Assembly (NCBI GenBank): GCA_035582835.1
Contig: JAYKAV010002766.1
Span: forward strand, 3,850,572 to 3,914,571
Length of the DNA stretch: 64,000 nucleotides
Direction of reading: 5' to 3'
Source of the DNA: Phoebastria nigripes
Lineage: Eukaryota > Chordata > Aves > Procellariiformes > Diomedeidae
Shown: positions 27,201-39,849 of the stretch, piece after piece
Layout: each line of letters starts with the position of its first letter
Position numbering within the stretch: position 1 is the first letter of the stretch
Notes under the pieces: model-generated
Told to the model about the DNA's origin: nothing
What the model saw: only the letters and a program-made list of their open reading frames with translations
Databases searched by the model: none
Translations under genes and position numbers: made by a program

Positions 27201-28379
27201 CTCTGCTCAGTTGCCAGTCAGCTCTGAAGGGTACCTGAATTCCCTGTTTATCTAAGTTTCCACTGGGCAAATTCCTAAGGCACNTGAGTTCCTGCCTATC
27301 AATACTGGGTATAAGCGAACCTTCTCCTTGCTGTATTCTGTATGAAAAAAAAAAAAAAAGACTACCCTGCCCTGGTTGTTTAACGAAGTCAGGCATCTGA
27401 ATCCTTAACAAAGCGGAATCTTAAGCCCATCGTTTTCTCTGGCATTTTCTATTTGCTGGTTAAAGCAATTTGGTACGCAGGCTGTTGCGGATCCCAATTT
27501 TGGGCACTGGGTATTTTCTCTATATGGTACAACAAAAATGAGATGCTTAAGACTGGACTCCCCGTNTCAAAATAAAGAAATGCGAGGTAACTGTTTCCAG
27601 CATCATCACTGGAAAAAGGACAGCATATTANGTTGTGCCGTAAGACGTAACAGATGGGAACTATGATGCTGAAGTAACAGCCTACTGTGTAACCTAGCTT
27701 TTTTTTTTTGGCTTTCTCAGGCTTTGGTCTTCCCTTCCCTGTAGGCCTCCCATGCTTCCATTTAACATCAAATTTTGCTCTCTTTATGAACAGTTACAGA
27801 CACAGATATATAGCTAAGAACCCACAACACACTTAAGAACATAAAGAAACTTGAATGCTATTCAAACTTCAACAGGCTTTTAGATATTATGACAAAGAAT
27901 CTGCAATGTTATGAGGTGACCAAGGATGAACACCTTTATCATTACAAAAGAGGAGCTATGTGGCAGTCACATTATGCAAAGATGCTGAACCAATCAGGAA
28001 TAGAAAATGAGCACAAGGTAGAAAATTTTTAGAATTAGGCTAATATTATAATTCCCGTGCTGTCACTATAATGATGGAGAGCAGAATCAGAATATTCATT
28101 CCAGTAATGCCTTTCCTAGGCTAACAGGAAAATACTATTCTAATGTTGAAAATGAACATCCTGCCCTGTCCAAGTCAGAGAAATATTTTACAAAACAAAA
28201 TGTCAGAATTGCAGCGGTTCCAGAGGACACTTTCTTAGTCCCCAGAGAATTGAGGCTGGCAATAACGATAATAATTTTTATTATCATAACAACAACAACA
28301 TTTCGTACCGAATAAGCTGGGATGCTTTGTGCCCTCACAGAAATGCATGAAACCCGATAGTCTTAATGTTTGATTCTGA

Positions 28380-28600
28380 ATATGTCTGTCAGGAAACAAG
28401 CGCAAGCCTTCAGCAGCCGCGGCTGCCTGATTAGTCTCACAGTCACTCCAACGAGCTATCAGCTTCTCAGCGTGAAGTTCTCCTGCATCACTGCTCCAAG
28501 CCTTTAGGCAAAGGATTCTAATAACGAGTCACTGTGCCGTGACTGAGGCCACACTTCTGCTCTGGTGAGCTGCTTGCTGAGAGGGACTGCATGCTCCCTC
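28380..28600. promoter_or_regulatory. Possible regulatory element
   Basis: GC-richer block in AT-rich flanks, with a GCAGCCGCGGCTGC palindrome-like core (about 28413-28426), a CTGATTAGTC homeodomain-type site and two copies of a CACTG(T)GCCGTGAC-like stretch nearby. No open frame or splice pattern supports an exon. Assignment is speculative. Confidence 0.2.
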
Positions 28601-28616
28601 ATTATCATTTTACAGC

Positions 28617-28637
28617 TTTTTTTTCTTTTTTTTTTTT

Positions 28638-28691
<54 letters not shown>

Positions 28692-28709
28692 NTTTTTTTT
28701 TTTTTTTTT
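28617..28709. repeat. Long poly(T) tract with an N
   Basis: About 90 bp of T with a few C and one N at 28692. Its length is unlikely to be correctly resolved. The overlapping open frames encode only Phe or Lys runs. Confidence 0.9.
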
Positions 28710-31700
28710 AATTTGTTCTTTTGTATTCCTTTTCCTTCCTCCAAATGCTTGGTGCATTTCAGTGAGAGTACTTAGTGCTACCACCAGCACAGAAGCCATA
28801 TGCTCGTGTTTAATAACCTTCTGGTGTGAGGTAGTCATAAAACTTAAGATAAGGCAGAGTATTATGCAGAAGAATAAGATAAGATACAGTCTTCTATCAC
28901 ATCCTAACAAATAGACGTAATCCTCCTTCCAACCAACAGAGGTTACAAAGGGAAAATATTTTACACATTTCTCTTTCATTAATGGTATTATGCAGAATTA
29001 AAAATAAAACAAACAAACAAAAAAGGTGACTCACTTATTTAGCTCCACCCCAGCAGGTAGGATAAAAAAAGATTTTTTTTTATCCCCCTACCTATATTCT
29101 TATGCACCGTTGGGAAGGCCATATATTCCTTTAGAATTTGATGAATGTTACTTAAGCCAAAATGTAGTTACATCAGTTACATCTTCCACACACACAGAGC
29201 GGTACTAATTTGCCATTTACTAATCATCTGGCAACATCCAATTCAACAAACGTACTGGACAAACTTGCCACCGGACTTAACATTTTTCATGCTATTATGC
29301 CACTCCAAGAAAATGCCCCACTGTTTTGGGACATACCTAGATTACATGCAGTGTCATGTGGTGTTGCTGCTACTCTTTCTTGTTCATTCTTCGTGTAGCT
29401 AGAAACCTTTTGTTATTTTAATGTTCTTTACCTGAGGCCTAGATCTACTTGAGTGCTAGCAAACTTTATCATTACTTTTCTAGAGAGGAAGCATGATGGT
29501 AAAAAATGAAAGATTTAGAATATGCACATACAGTTCTGCTCAATTGAATCCCCAAAAGATACAGGGAAATGTAGAAGTGAGATAGAGCAGATAGAGTAGT
29601 CACGCTATCCATTTTCTATCACGTCAGGAATGCTGAAGTTGCCTTACGGATACTCTATCTACACGTTTCAAACTGAACAGAGAGAGGAGCTACAAATAAT
29701 CCTCTACAGAGCTATGTATTTATATATGCACACCTTATTATTACAGTATCAGACACTAAAAAAGAAATCCAGTGAAAGTAAAAGATAGGAACTTCAATAA
29801 AATTGCAGTAACCATTTCCTATTTTATCAAGAGTTACACACAGTAGCTTCTGCACAGGATTAGAATAACCTGAAAACCAAACTGACCAACTGACTGCAAA
29901 GACCCATAAGGCACATACGTTCCGATCCATTGCAGAGTCAAACATCCATGCAAAGTACACCACTAATCTGAAAAAAAGACAGTGAAGCTCTCCAAGTTCA
30001 CCTCCAGCTTTTACTTTATAACAAAATTTTCTGAAAACTAAGTTTTTCAGAACTATACATGTGGAACATTCACATACGGTGTCTGCCTTTGATCATTCTC
30101 CTCTCTTTCTTGTGTTTGCATTTTTTTGTGTCCTGGCAATTAGACAAGAATAAGGCAAAATCCACTCAACTCCCTTAGAATAATGGCAAATGCTGCAAGT
30201 CTTTTCTTTGACTTGCCAGCTAAGCAGGAAAAAAAAAATTAGAGGGCAAACACTAGAATTTGCATATTTCTCGTACACAGACCCTATCAGCACTGTTATT
30301 GGAAAAAATAAAAAATGAGAGAGGGGAGTGTTTAAAAAAAACAAACAAACAAACAAAAAAACCCAAAAAAACACTTAAGTTAGCGATGATCTCAAACGAG
30401 CAGTATTTTTGTGTAATCAGAGAACAGCAGCACTACAGAAACACTGAATATGACAGCACAACCTCACATTTCCCCTAATTTTACATGATTGGAAACCTCA
30501 GGTGTTTCAATCGTGCATCTTTCCTTGGGACATAGCTACCTTCAAATCAATCAAGCTTACTTAAGCTGACTTTTAACTGCATAGTTCGGATGGATCTTAG
30601 CATGTTCCAAATACATTAATATTTTCTCCACTTCCCTAACATATACTGCAACTCCACTCTGCTGTCACAATGTTAGCAGCGTCCAAGTGAACTAGTTTAA
30701 AGATAGCTCAGGTGTATCTACATAAGCTGCAGTCACAGAAGCCATTACACCATAGATATACCTGTACCCATGAAATTTCCCTTTTTTTTTTCACTTAGAC
30801 ATCAAGCATACCTTCACACTAGCAGCACATGGCAGTGGGCTAAAGGGAGTAAATTTCACAGACAGAAAACGTAAGAAAGCAAAATCAAATGCGTGTGGGG
30901 AAAAAGCCTTGAAACAATGAGGCTGTGAAAAAGTCAATCAATGCCAAGTGTGCCTATCCTAAACTGACAGTGTTACGACACTGATATTTTCAGTATGACT
31001 TTTCTCACGTTATCTATATAGCATTAAGAAGAAGAAATATGGGAAAAACGTTAGCTGAAAAAGATGTGATCAGCTTGGTAAGTCTTCCGTCCCACATCTG
31101 TGAGAGCATGTGGGTCTGCAAGGTGCACAGCTGGACCATGAAATTCAGAGCTTCATTTAAATTCACACTGTCTTTATGGTATTTTCAATTAAGTTTGAGA
31201 AAAGGATATGCTCTTACTTGGCATTTTGAACAAGTATCATTTGAAAAAGCACTATCAGAAAAAATAGAAAGAATGCAACAAAAAAGAAAAAAAGATTATC
31301 CAACTTTTGAATGAAGGACTCTGCTGCAGACACTGAAGTGCAAAATCACCTTTCTGTTGTCTTGAAAACAGGTTTTCCAAAGACAAAAACTCCCCCAACA
31401 ACTCTTCCATTCATTTACTTTTCACAGATTTCAGGGATCCTCCTCTCTCTTCAAACATGACCGCTTTCACTGTCACTACTCCTGGTGATGCATGCTTCTC
31501 ATACAAACATAGCTGCACAATGAATAAACCTTAATCCTCCTCCTGCTCCTTGAGTTTTCTGATTTTTTTTTTTTTTTTTTTTAATAACAAATAGTTCAGG
31601 TGACCATGCATTTCTGAAATTTGAAACAAATGCAAGTTTTGAAGCTTTTTAAGAATGTTACCAAGCCATCTACTTGGTTGGAAATATATTTAAATTAAGT

Positions 31701-32099
31701 AGCCTTGAAAATTTTATAAAAACAAATAACTTAAAGTCAAATGTAAACCTCATAATGGGTTTTTCTTAACCTCACAAGACTCTTAATTGGCTTTTGATTT
31801 TTTTAAGGGAACTGACCATTTATCCTCATCCTACTACTTGAGAAGCTGTGTGACCTAATTGCACTGGATTTCCTCTATATTTAACTTTTTGTCCCTAAGA
31901 GTTCTGTGGTGCAATTCTGTGTAAAATTACAGTTAACTTATTCACTAATAGATTCATGCATTCTTTAAGAGTGATGTGCTGTGAGCCATTACAGGCTAAG
32001 CTAAGTTGACAGACTCTATTAAAGCACAGTACTGTCATGGAAATTGTGATCTTAACACAAGTGCATGTGACGGATACCAATTACTTTGCTCTTTTTCAT

Positions 32100-32520
32100 A
32101 AAAAGTCTGCATGACATAGAAGTTATTATGAATGACTGATAAGATCACTGAGTGCTTTACATCATGATTTTCAAACATGATTCATCCTTAATCATGGAGT
32201 AAGCTTAACTGCTTATCTATCACATTATGACCTGTTGTACGCAGGAGAGGCAGATTAAGCTAGTCACCTCCTAACCAAAGTTACTATCAGACTGTGCTAA
32301 TTGTCACTTACAGAAACTGGCATCTTTCTTCATGACAGTAGAAGGATGCTTAATAATCTTAACATCTCCCCTTCAGAAGCATTAACTTATTAGACGAGAG
32401 AGTCTTTTCCAGAAAGTAATTATTTTAATCAATGCTAAATAATATAAGTTATTATCCCTTAACAATTGTCTTTAAAAGCAATTAACTAGACAGTTGTTTC
32501 TAAACACCCTAAGATCAGTG
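32100..32520. promoter_or_regulatory. Candidate homeodomain/SOX-rich enhancer
   Basis: Dense TAAT/ATTA and AATCA-type cores, including TAATTA at 32417-32422, and a palindromic ACAATTGT at 32462-32469 that matches two inverted SOX half-sites. There are few CpGs and no coding frame. The texture resembles vertebrate developmental non-coding elements, but this is judgement by eye. Confidence 0.28.
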
Positions 32521-33493
32521 CTGCAGTCAAAAGGAGGGCACTTTTGCATGCCCGCACGCTTGTTCAGTATGCCACTTATTGAGAAAACTCCATTTTCAGT
32601 AGTTCAGAAGCAGGAAAAAATATATATGTAAAGACATTTAGAAAAAAAGGAAACACTGTAAAAATTAAATGCCTTCATCACAATTCAGAAAACTGTAGAA
32701 TAGATCCTTCTGCCTCTCTGTACTTAAAAACAGCAAATACCAAGGTCATGTTCTAGGTTAATTTACTTATGAATAAAGATAAATGCCAACTGAATAGCAA
32801 ACATTGGACTCGCTCCTTCCTGCGTCAAGCAGCTGTATCTAACAAAATAAATGAAGGACTTCAAGAAACAAAAATTTTAGTTTTATTACCAATGAAGAAC
32901 TGAAAACCTCAGGAAGTTTTCACTCCACACTGCTGATGGATGATTGCTGAAGATTTGGTTTTATTAAGCTGTTGTTTGGCAATTATTGTATGATTTACAA
33001 GAAGTTATAAAGCCCAAAATATGGTTAAATGTCTGACTTCTAAGTAATGACTTGAGTATTCAAAAACCGCACTGGAATAAGAATGCATAAGCTTGGTCAT
33101 CCTACACGTCCCACAAAGTTAGATTCGGGAGTCACTATTTAGAATCTCGGCCATAAGCTACCCGGGTAATTGCAAGAGGGCCCCAGGGCATACTTCAAAA
33201 CACATATGCGAAAAAACAAACAAATCACAATTCTACCAAATTACATAAATTTACAATGATCCAATAAATCAAAAGGTTTGAGCAACGAGTGTGGCATGGC
33301 ACTCAACTATACGTATTGTCCTCCTATAAACACACATAAACCAAATGCTGACTTCCCATGCAAAGAGTCATGAGCATTCATTAATATCTGTAAAGCACTT
33401 CTTATGTTTTAGAAATGATTAAACTAGCCAAAATGGACATATGATCAGTGTTTCATCTGAGGGTTTTCAGGGGTTTCCTCTGGTGGGTTTTTT

Positions 33494-33505
33494 GGGGGGG
33501 GGGGG
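33494..33505. repeat. Poly(G) tract
   Basis: Run of 12 G following a T/G-rich stretch; low complexity. Confidence 0.85.
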
Positions 33506-34553
33506 TGTTTGTTTTTTTCTTTTAAACAATGCTCACAAAATCAACGGATGTTTGCATTGCTGGCTTTTATTCATGTAAAGTGTACGAAACACATATTCAT
33601 CTTAGAAATTAATTCACAATAGTCCATTTAAAGACAATCCTCTACACAAGTTTCTTCTGAAGACTTACTTCATCTAAACACAAATTTGCAAGATGAAGCC
33701 AGAAATCTTTGGGGAGAAGAGACATACAGAGAGAAAATAACCCTCCTGAATTCAAAGAACCTAAATGATAGAGCTGAAAATAGAATCTAAGTATTCAGCA
33801 TAGGCGGAGGGAAAGGAAGAAAGAAAGAAAAAAACTCACTCAAAAAGACTTCTTGTACATCCTGTGCTCTAATGCATCAGAAATACTGCAAGAACATTCC
33901 CTCAGTATCTTTACTATACTCCCCATGCACTTGTGGCTATAGTCAAAAGACTTGAAAAAGTTTTTAAGATAAATGAAATAAGCAAAATTCCTACAGAATT
34001 AAGTAGATGGAAAAATACTACTACAGCTGTGCCTGTTAGAACCATGAGAGAATTTTTCTTCCCAAGATAAATTAGCAGTTTTTTGATATAATGAAAAATG
34101 TATTAGGAAATATTTTCAATTCTCTGAAACAAGTTAGTACTTATTCTCCTCCTGCCCAGTAGCAGAAGTCATATCAGCTCACAGTTGTTCACAGCAGGTT
34201 TCCAATGATAGTCACATATCAACATTTTTGCTCATAAACATTAAGTACATTGCAAATATGCAAACATGTAAAAACTGTGACTATTTAAATAAACTTTCTC
34301 CCTTACAGCTCTACTAGACTCTCTTTGTGTAACAGATTCTTTAAAAGAGAACAAGACAGCCATCTAGAGGGCAAGAAAAATAAACTATCTTTAGATCACA
34401 AGGGAACACTGGATGACCAATTCACTCACTGTAAGCTGGAAAAAACCCCGGCCAAATAGATGTGAATCTAAGTGAAAAGGATCCACATTACTGTCACCCA
34501 CCAGGGAGTTTATTTTTACTTGGTAATTCAACATAACTCACTTAATCACTTTG

Positions 34554-35349
34554 GGCCGATGCCAATTGTATGAGGTTCAACAAGGCCAAGTGCCAGGTCC
34601 TGCACTTTGGCCACAACAACCCCATGCAACGCTACAGGCTTGGGGAAGAGTGGCTGGAAAGCTGCCTGTCGGAAAAGGACCTGGGGGTGCTGGTTGACAG
34701 CCGGCTGAACATGAGCCGGCAGTGTGCCCAGGTGGCCAAGAAGGCCAACGGCATCCTGGCCTGTATCAGAAATAGTGTGGCCAGTAGGAGTAGGGAAGTG
34801 ATTGTCCCCCTGTACTCGGCACTGGTGAGGCCGCACCTCGAATACTGTGTTCAGTTTTGGGCCCCTCACTACAAGAAGGACATTGAGTCGCTGGAGCGTG
34901 TCCAGGGAAGGGCAACGAAGCTGGTGAAGGGTCTGGAGAACAAGTCTTATGAGGAGTGGCTGAGGGAACTGGGACTGTTTAGTCTGGAGAAGAGGAGGCT
35001 GAGGGGAGACCTTATCGTGCTCTACAACTACCTGAGAGGAAGTTGTAGCGAGGTGGGGGTCAGTCTCTTCTCCCAGGTAACTAGCGATAAGACGAGAGGA
35101 AATGGCCTCAAGTTGCGCCAGGGGAGGTTTAGATTGGACATTAGGAAAAATGTCTTTACTGAAAGAGTGGTCAAGCATTGGAACAGTCTGCCCAGGGAAG
35201 TGGTTGAGTCACCATCCCTGGAAGCATTTAGAAGACGTGTAGGTGTGGCGCTTAGGGACATGGTTTAGTGGGCATGGAGGTGTTGGGTTGACGGTTGGAC
35301 TTGATGATCTTAGAGGTCTTTTCCAACCTTAATGATTCTGTGATTCTAA
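34554..35349 (+). mobile_element. CR1 LINE, short 5'-truncated copy
   Basis: Starts abruptly inside ORF2 (GGGCCGATGCCAATTG) and runs to the canonical CR1 3' end ATGATTCTGTGATTCT at about 35334-35349. It includes the end of ORF2 and the short 3' UTR. Relative to the copy at 22651-24052 it is inverted and lacks the reverse transcriptase motifs because it is truncated further 3'. Confidence 0.95.
34570..35268 (+). pseudogene. CR1 ORF2 C-terminal fragment
   Basis: A 232-residue open frame identical in layout to the C-terminus of CR1 ORF2, from [17 protein letters not shown] to the terminal VALRDMV. Against the other copy in this window I count three amino-acid differences, apart from residues masked by N, all within the first 21 residues. 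The catalytic reverse transcriptase motifs and the endonuclease are absent, so the fragment cannot move by itself. Confidence 0.93.
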
Positions 35350-37226
35350 TCAATAACCCTGAACCCCAAAAGTGACATTTTTCTCCTTTTAGGATGATAA
35401 CTTACACAGAAAGTATGTAATTTTATAAAAGCAAAATATTTTTCACTATACAGCACAGAAGTCTAAAAAATTAAAAGCACTGATCCATAATTAGGGATAA
35501 AGATGTCAGTTCTGTCTAGCTTCTTAGCTACATTACTGTACTCATCATTTCCTTCTCCTGTACTGACTGGCTCGGGTGCAGAAGAAAACACAGCACAAAA
35601 AGGCAGCTAAACTAGCAGTGAGCTTCCTTACTACAAGTATCGTAAAACAGCATTTATGGCCATAATGCCCATAGCAGTTCACAGCTGATAAGTTGTAAAC
35701 CTTCACAGTAAGTCACAGAAGTGGGAGTTCCAAATAGAGCATCTTTATTAGTAGCTATTTCTTGGTACATCAGAGAATTGGATAAATCTGGGGATTACAG
35801 CCCAGTGGGAAAGAATTCTGGGTAATTCTTACTGTTTACTCAGATCAATTCCTGGCAGTGGGAAAGCTTAATGCAGTTCTTTTAGCGTAGCTGTTTTGGG
35901 CCAGATGTTATAGATGAAGAAAAATGTGCAGAACCACCTAATTATCATTTGAAGAAAGTACAGAGAAAAATCTTTCTAGAGTTTTGATTCGGATTGGGCA
36001 GAGGGAAGATTGTGGGGTGAAACAAATAATTAATCAGCAATGCTTTTCTCTCTCTCTGGACCAACTTCCTTTTTGTTGATCTCATTTTCTACCCTACCAG
36101 AGATCTAATTGTTCTTAACATAACAAGTCCACTGTGACCACTGGAGGCCATCTCTTAAGCCTATTACGGGTACCTGGCATATTTTTCATTGTATAGGGAC
36201 AAATGCATACAAAATTCTCTCACATCTCTTGCCATTTCCACAATATGGAGTAAAGGTCTTGCGCTGTCACTCAGGAATCAGGGGGATGCATAGGGTGTCG
36301 AGGAACATTTCATTCTACTGTACACTGATTTAGGAAAAAGTCTACAGAAGACCGTTCACACTGAAGTACCTCATCCCCTAGATTTCTGGATGAGCCCGAG
36401 ACATTTTACACCCTCCCTTTGTTTCATATCCAACATGAAGTGCAGATGGCCTGCTTACAGACACCAGCAAGAAATAATCTTTGAATTAAATCCAAAAGTG
36501 TTCTTTAAAAGACTCTTTACACTGGTCTTCTAATGATGACCTCTTCCCTAATTTTGCAATGGTTTCAATCAGCTTTTCGATCATTGATATAGCTATAAAA
36601 AGCAAAACACCTCCTCCTAGCCCCATTATGATGAAAGCTTTAGATTTTATTATTCATTTTTAATGGGAAGAAGTTAAACTCCCTCAGGAACCATAAAAGG
36701 TAGGTTTTTGATCTATCAGCTAATGGAAGGATGCTACAGAGTCAGGCCTTCAGCAGACAGTCTGATAAAGGGTATACCTTGTACTTGGATGACAAGAGAA
36801 AGACAGATGTTGCCCATTATTATTTTTTTAAAAAATGAATTCTTTCATTTTAAACAGAACTATTTTAGGGGTTCTTCTGTTGTTTGGTTTTTGGTTTTTT
36901 GGGGTTGTTTGTTTTGGTTTTGGTTTTTTTTTTTTTTTTTTTTTTTTTTNTTTTTCTTTTCCCTTTCTCCTTAATCTCTTATCAGTCTTTGAGTACTATT
37001 TTAAAAATAGTGTACCATCAACCAAAATTACAAGTTCAGACCAAGACACTGTCTTAAGATAATTGTCCGTTTAACATTTAGATCATCCCACACAAACGTA
37101 ACATTTGTGTTCATCACTCTGTAGTTCAAGATTGTAATATAACCCCTGCTCTACACAATGTCATTTTCCAAAAGCCGTTAACATCAGTATTTGTATCAAA
37201 TGCCATCAAGGTTATATAAAAAAAAA

Positions 37227-37243
37227 GGGGGGGGGGGGGGGGG
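37227..37243. repeat. Poly(G) tract, 17 bp
   Basis: Uninterrupted G17 directly after an A-rich run. A second G run (about 13 bp) lies at 37674-37686. Such runs can form G-quadruplexes and are error-prone in sequencing. Confidence 0.9.
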
Positions 37244-39811
37244 AGGGAAGACAGCAAATCAGATCACCCTGCAGGTCAAAAACCATCTGGCCTAGCACCT
37301 GGTTAATCTTCAAATGAGATTTCAAAACCTGACAACTGCAACAGCTCAGAAGATGGCTCTGAACAGTAAGTACTATCAGCCTGGGAGCATGTTTTTATCC
37401 CAGTGAGTTCCAGCTAACAGGTATGCGACATGTGACAAAAGCTAGCCTTGAGACCCTAGGGATTGGAAGTGTGACACATGGAGGGTCACAGAATTTTTGA
37501 AGAGTGAACGTGCTTATGGAGAAGTGCAATTTTTCCTTGCTTTCAATGGCAATCAAAATTATCAGTCTCAAAACACTTACAATTATGAAGTCTTATAAAT
37601 GCAAATATTTCCTCTTTGCTTTTCTTTTACAGATTTCCAATAAATAAGCAGTTAGTAGCCTGAAAGACATTGCGGGGGGGGGGGGGAGGAGGAGAGAAGG
37701 GCATGAGGATGGACACAACATCAACAATAAAAACTCTACTGCAAAAATCAAAGTCAGAAGCGAGACATGGACAGACTGGAATAGCTTCTCCTCTCAAGGT
37801 AGGAAAGCAAATGGAACATCAAAGAATCAACAGCCGCCTAATTTACACGTTTGCCACTTTTTAATCAAAGAAAGTCCGACCTTAGGATTGCAACAGACTT
37901 CAGAGGAAGAGTTAATTCACCTCCAGATGATTCCATTATGAAAGCAAAGTGTGTAACTTTAGACATTTGTAGTTGCTAGAAATAAATATGAAAACCCTAT
38001 TAAACAAGTTGCATGAGTTCTAGGTCTAGGTAAAAAAAAAAAAGTTTCTCCTGAAGCCGAGCTCTGTTCCTGCATTTGGAATATTGTCTATTTTGCCGTG
38101 AAAAGAAAACAGTTTGCAGAAAAGTCACAATTCAGATTCTTTAGTCTGGATCTTGCAAACACTCCACTCTTCAAATGCCTCAGCTGTAGCCTCCAGCATT
38201 TTTCTAACCTCCTGTTTAAACACAGATTTATTTTAATTGGTCCTTTTCCTTCTGAATGCTCCCTGACTGCTTTTCTTCACTTGCCTCACCAGGTGTCTGA
38301 GAGGTAAATCAGGATAATTAGTTCTGAATTACCTAGCTGATTGCTGAAAAAAGTGACATTATCTGAAGTAAAAAAGCAGGAAGGGAAATCAGAATCTTCT
38401 AACATAATACACAAATAAAGGACAGAAAGGAAGAGGGCAGTCAGAACAGTTTTTTGTCCTCCATCAAGTCCATAAGGCTAGCAAATACGGTCATACTCCC
38501 TGCTACCGAAGACAAATCAGTTGCTCACAAACTTAATTAGCAAGCCACATTTTGTAACAATTAAATACCCAGTTGCACTCACTGACTGCAGCCTCAGTAA
38601 TCCGAAAAACATGACCGACCATCATATCTTCACCATCAGTAAAAGAGAGAAAGCAGCAAATCAGTCTTTAGGAGGTTTCATCAGCACTGAACCTGCTTTC
38701 TCTGTAACGAACTACAAAAACCTTTACAGATTTGATCTGCCTTAGCTTGGACCGATTTATTAATACTAGCTGTGAATGTACTTCTATAGAATTCTGTGTT
38801 TGTGTTGTAAAAATGTCTTAGCTAAATAAATGGGAACAAAAAAGACAGAAAATGTATTTGCATACAGTAGGTACTATTATAATCCAAACTAGAACTTTTG
38901 AAGACACTGATCTCTTAAAAGAGCAGGAGGAAAAAAACCTGAGTTGTGTCAGTAGAAAGACAGACAGCTNACACGGAAAGTCGTGCCAATCGTTCCTCTC
39001 ATGTGAGAGGTGGGTAACAAGCTATACCTGTGTGTGCTTGGTATAGAATTTAAGCCCAGGTCAGTGGACAAGGAAGTAAGGACCCTTCTTGACTTACTAC
39101 CAGGCATGCTGTGTACCCAGTGCTGCATCTTGTATTTTATTGTATTTTGGTGGGGTTTGTTGTTGTATGTATTTGTTGTATTTTCACCTAACAACACAGA
39201 ACAAAGGTTTGTTTTAAAGAGTCTGCTTCCAATTTACTCAAATTAAATTTGTTATCCCAGAGGCCATATGAACATGTTTTCAGAATGCCTCTTAGACTTG
39301 ATGAAGAAATGATATACAACTAGTAACTATAAGGCAGTAACCAGGTTCTGATGCTGCTGAGCAAATTATTTTAAAGCCAAGTCTTTCTGTACTTGCACCA
39401 AGCATGATTACAGAAAAAGGCTGCTGTGGCACAAGCCTAGTGACTATGCTACTTTTCCTAGTTGACGTGAAGTATCCTACCTGGTAATCGCTCTTAATTG
39501 TATAGTACGTTACCCAGTCATTCAAAGAGATTACATTCTATGTATGCACAGAGAGTGGGAATAATGAGCAATCTGTTTGTCACCTGGGACAATACTGGGA
39601 AATTGTCAGTATTAATTACATTATAAAATATAAAATGGTCTATTATTTCAGTGACAAGTTCTATAAATAGAAATACAATTTGTTTAAAGGGCATGGCTAG
39701 CAGTGTCAAACAGCAAGCACTCAATACCTTATGTGTAGTTCAGTTCTGAAGAAACATACACCAGATAGACTATATTTCAGATTCTTTTCCTCCTCATCTG
39801 TTTTTTTCCTC

Positions 39812-39849
39812 CATTATACGGAACTTTTACCATTATATGGAACTTTTAC
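39812..39849. repeat. Tandem duplication, 19-bp unit
   Basis: CATTATACGGAACTTTTAC at 39812-39830 is followed directly by the same 19-mer with one C-to-T change at 39831-39849. Confidence 0.95.

Larger units (their letters stand above)
24053..34553. other. Intergenic segment between two inverted CR1 copies
   Basis: About 10.5 kb of AT-rich sequence with no recognisable exons. It holds poly(A) runs at 24144-24168 and 24240-24260, a long poly(T) tract at about 28617-28709, an A/C-rich tract at about 30337-30374, and two stretches rich in transcription-factor motifs listed separately. Its open frames, including a 91-codon one at 31039-31314, match nothing I recognise. Confidence 0.6.

Noticed and set aside
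28591..28979. Poly-Phe and poly-Lys open frames
   Set aside because: Translations of a homopolymer tract containing an N.
31039..31314. 91-codon plus-strand open frame with an internal GTAAGT
   Set aside because: The product is unlike any family known to me and no partner exon could be placed.
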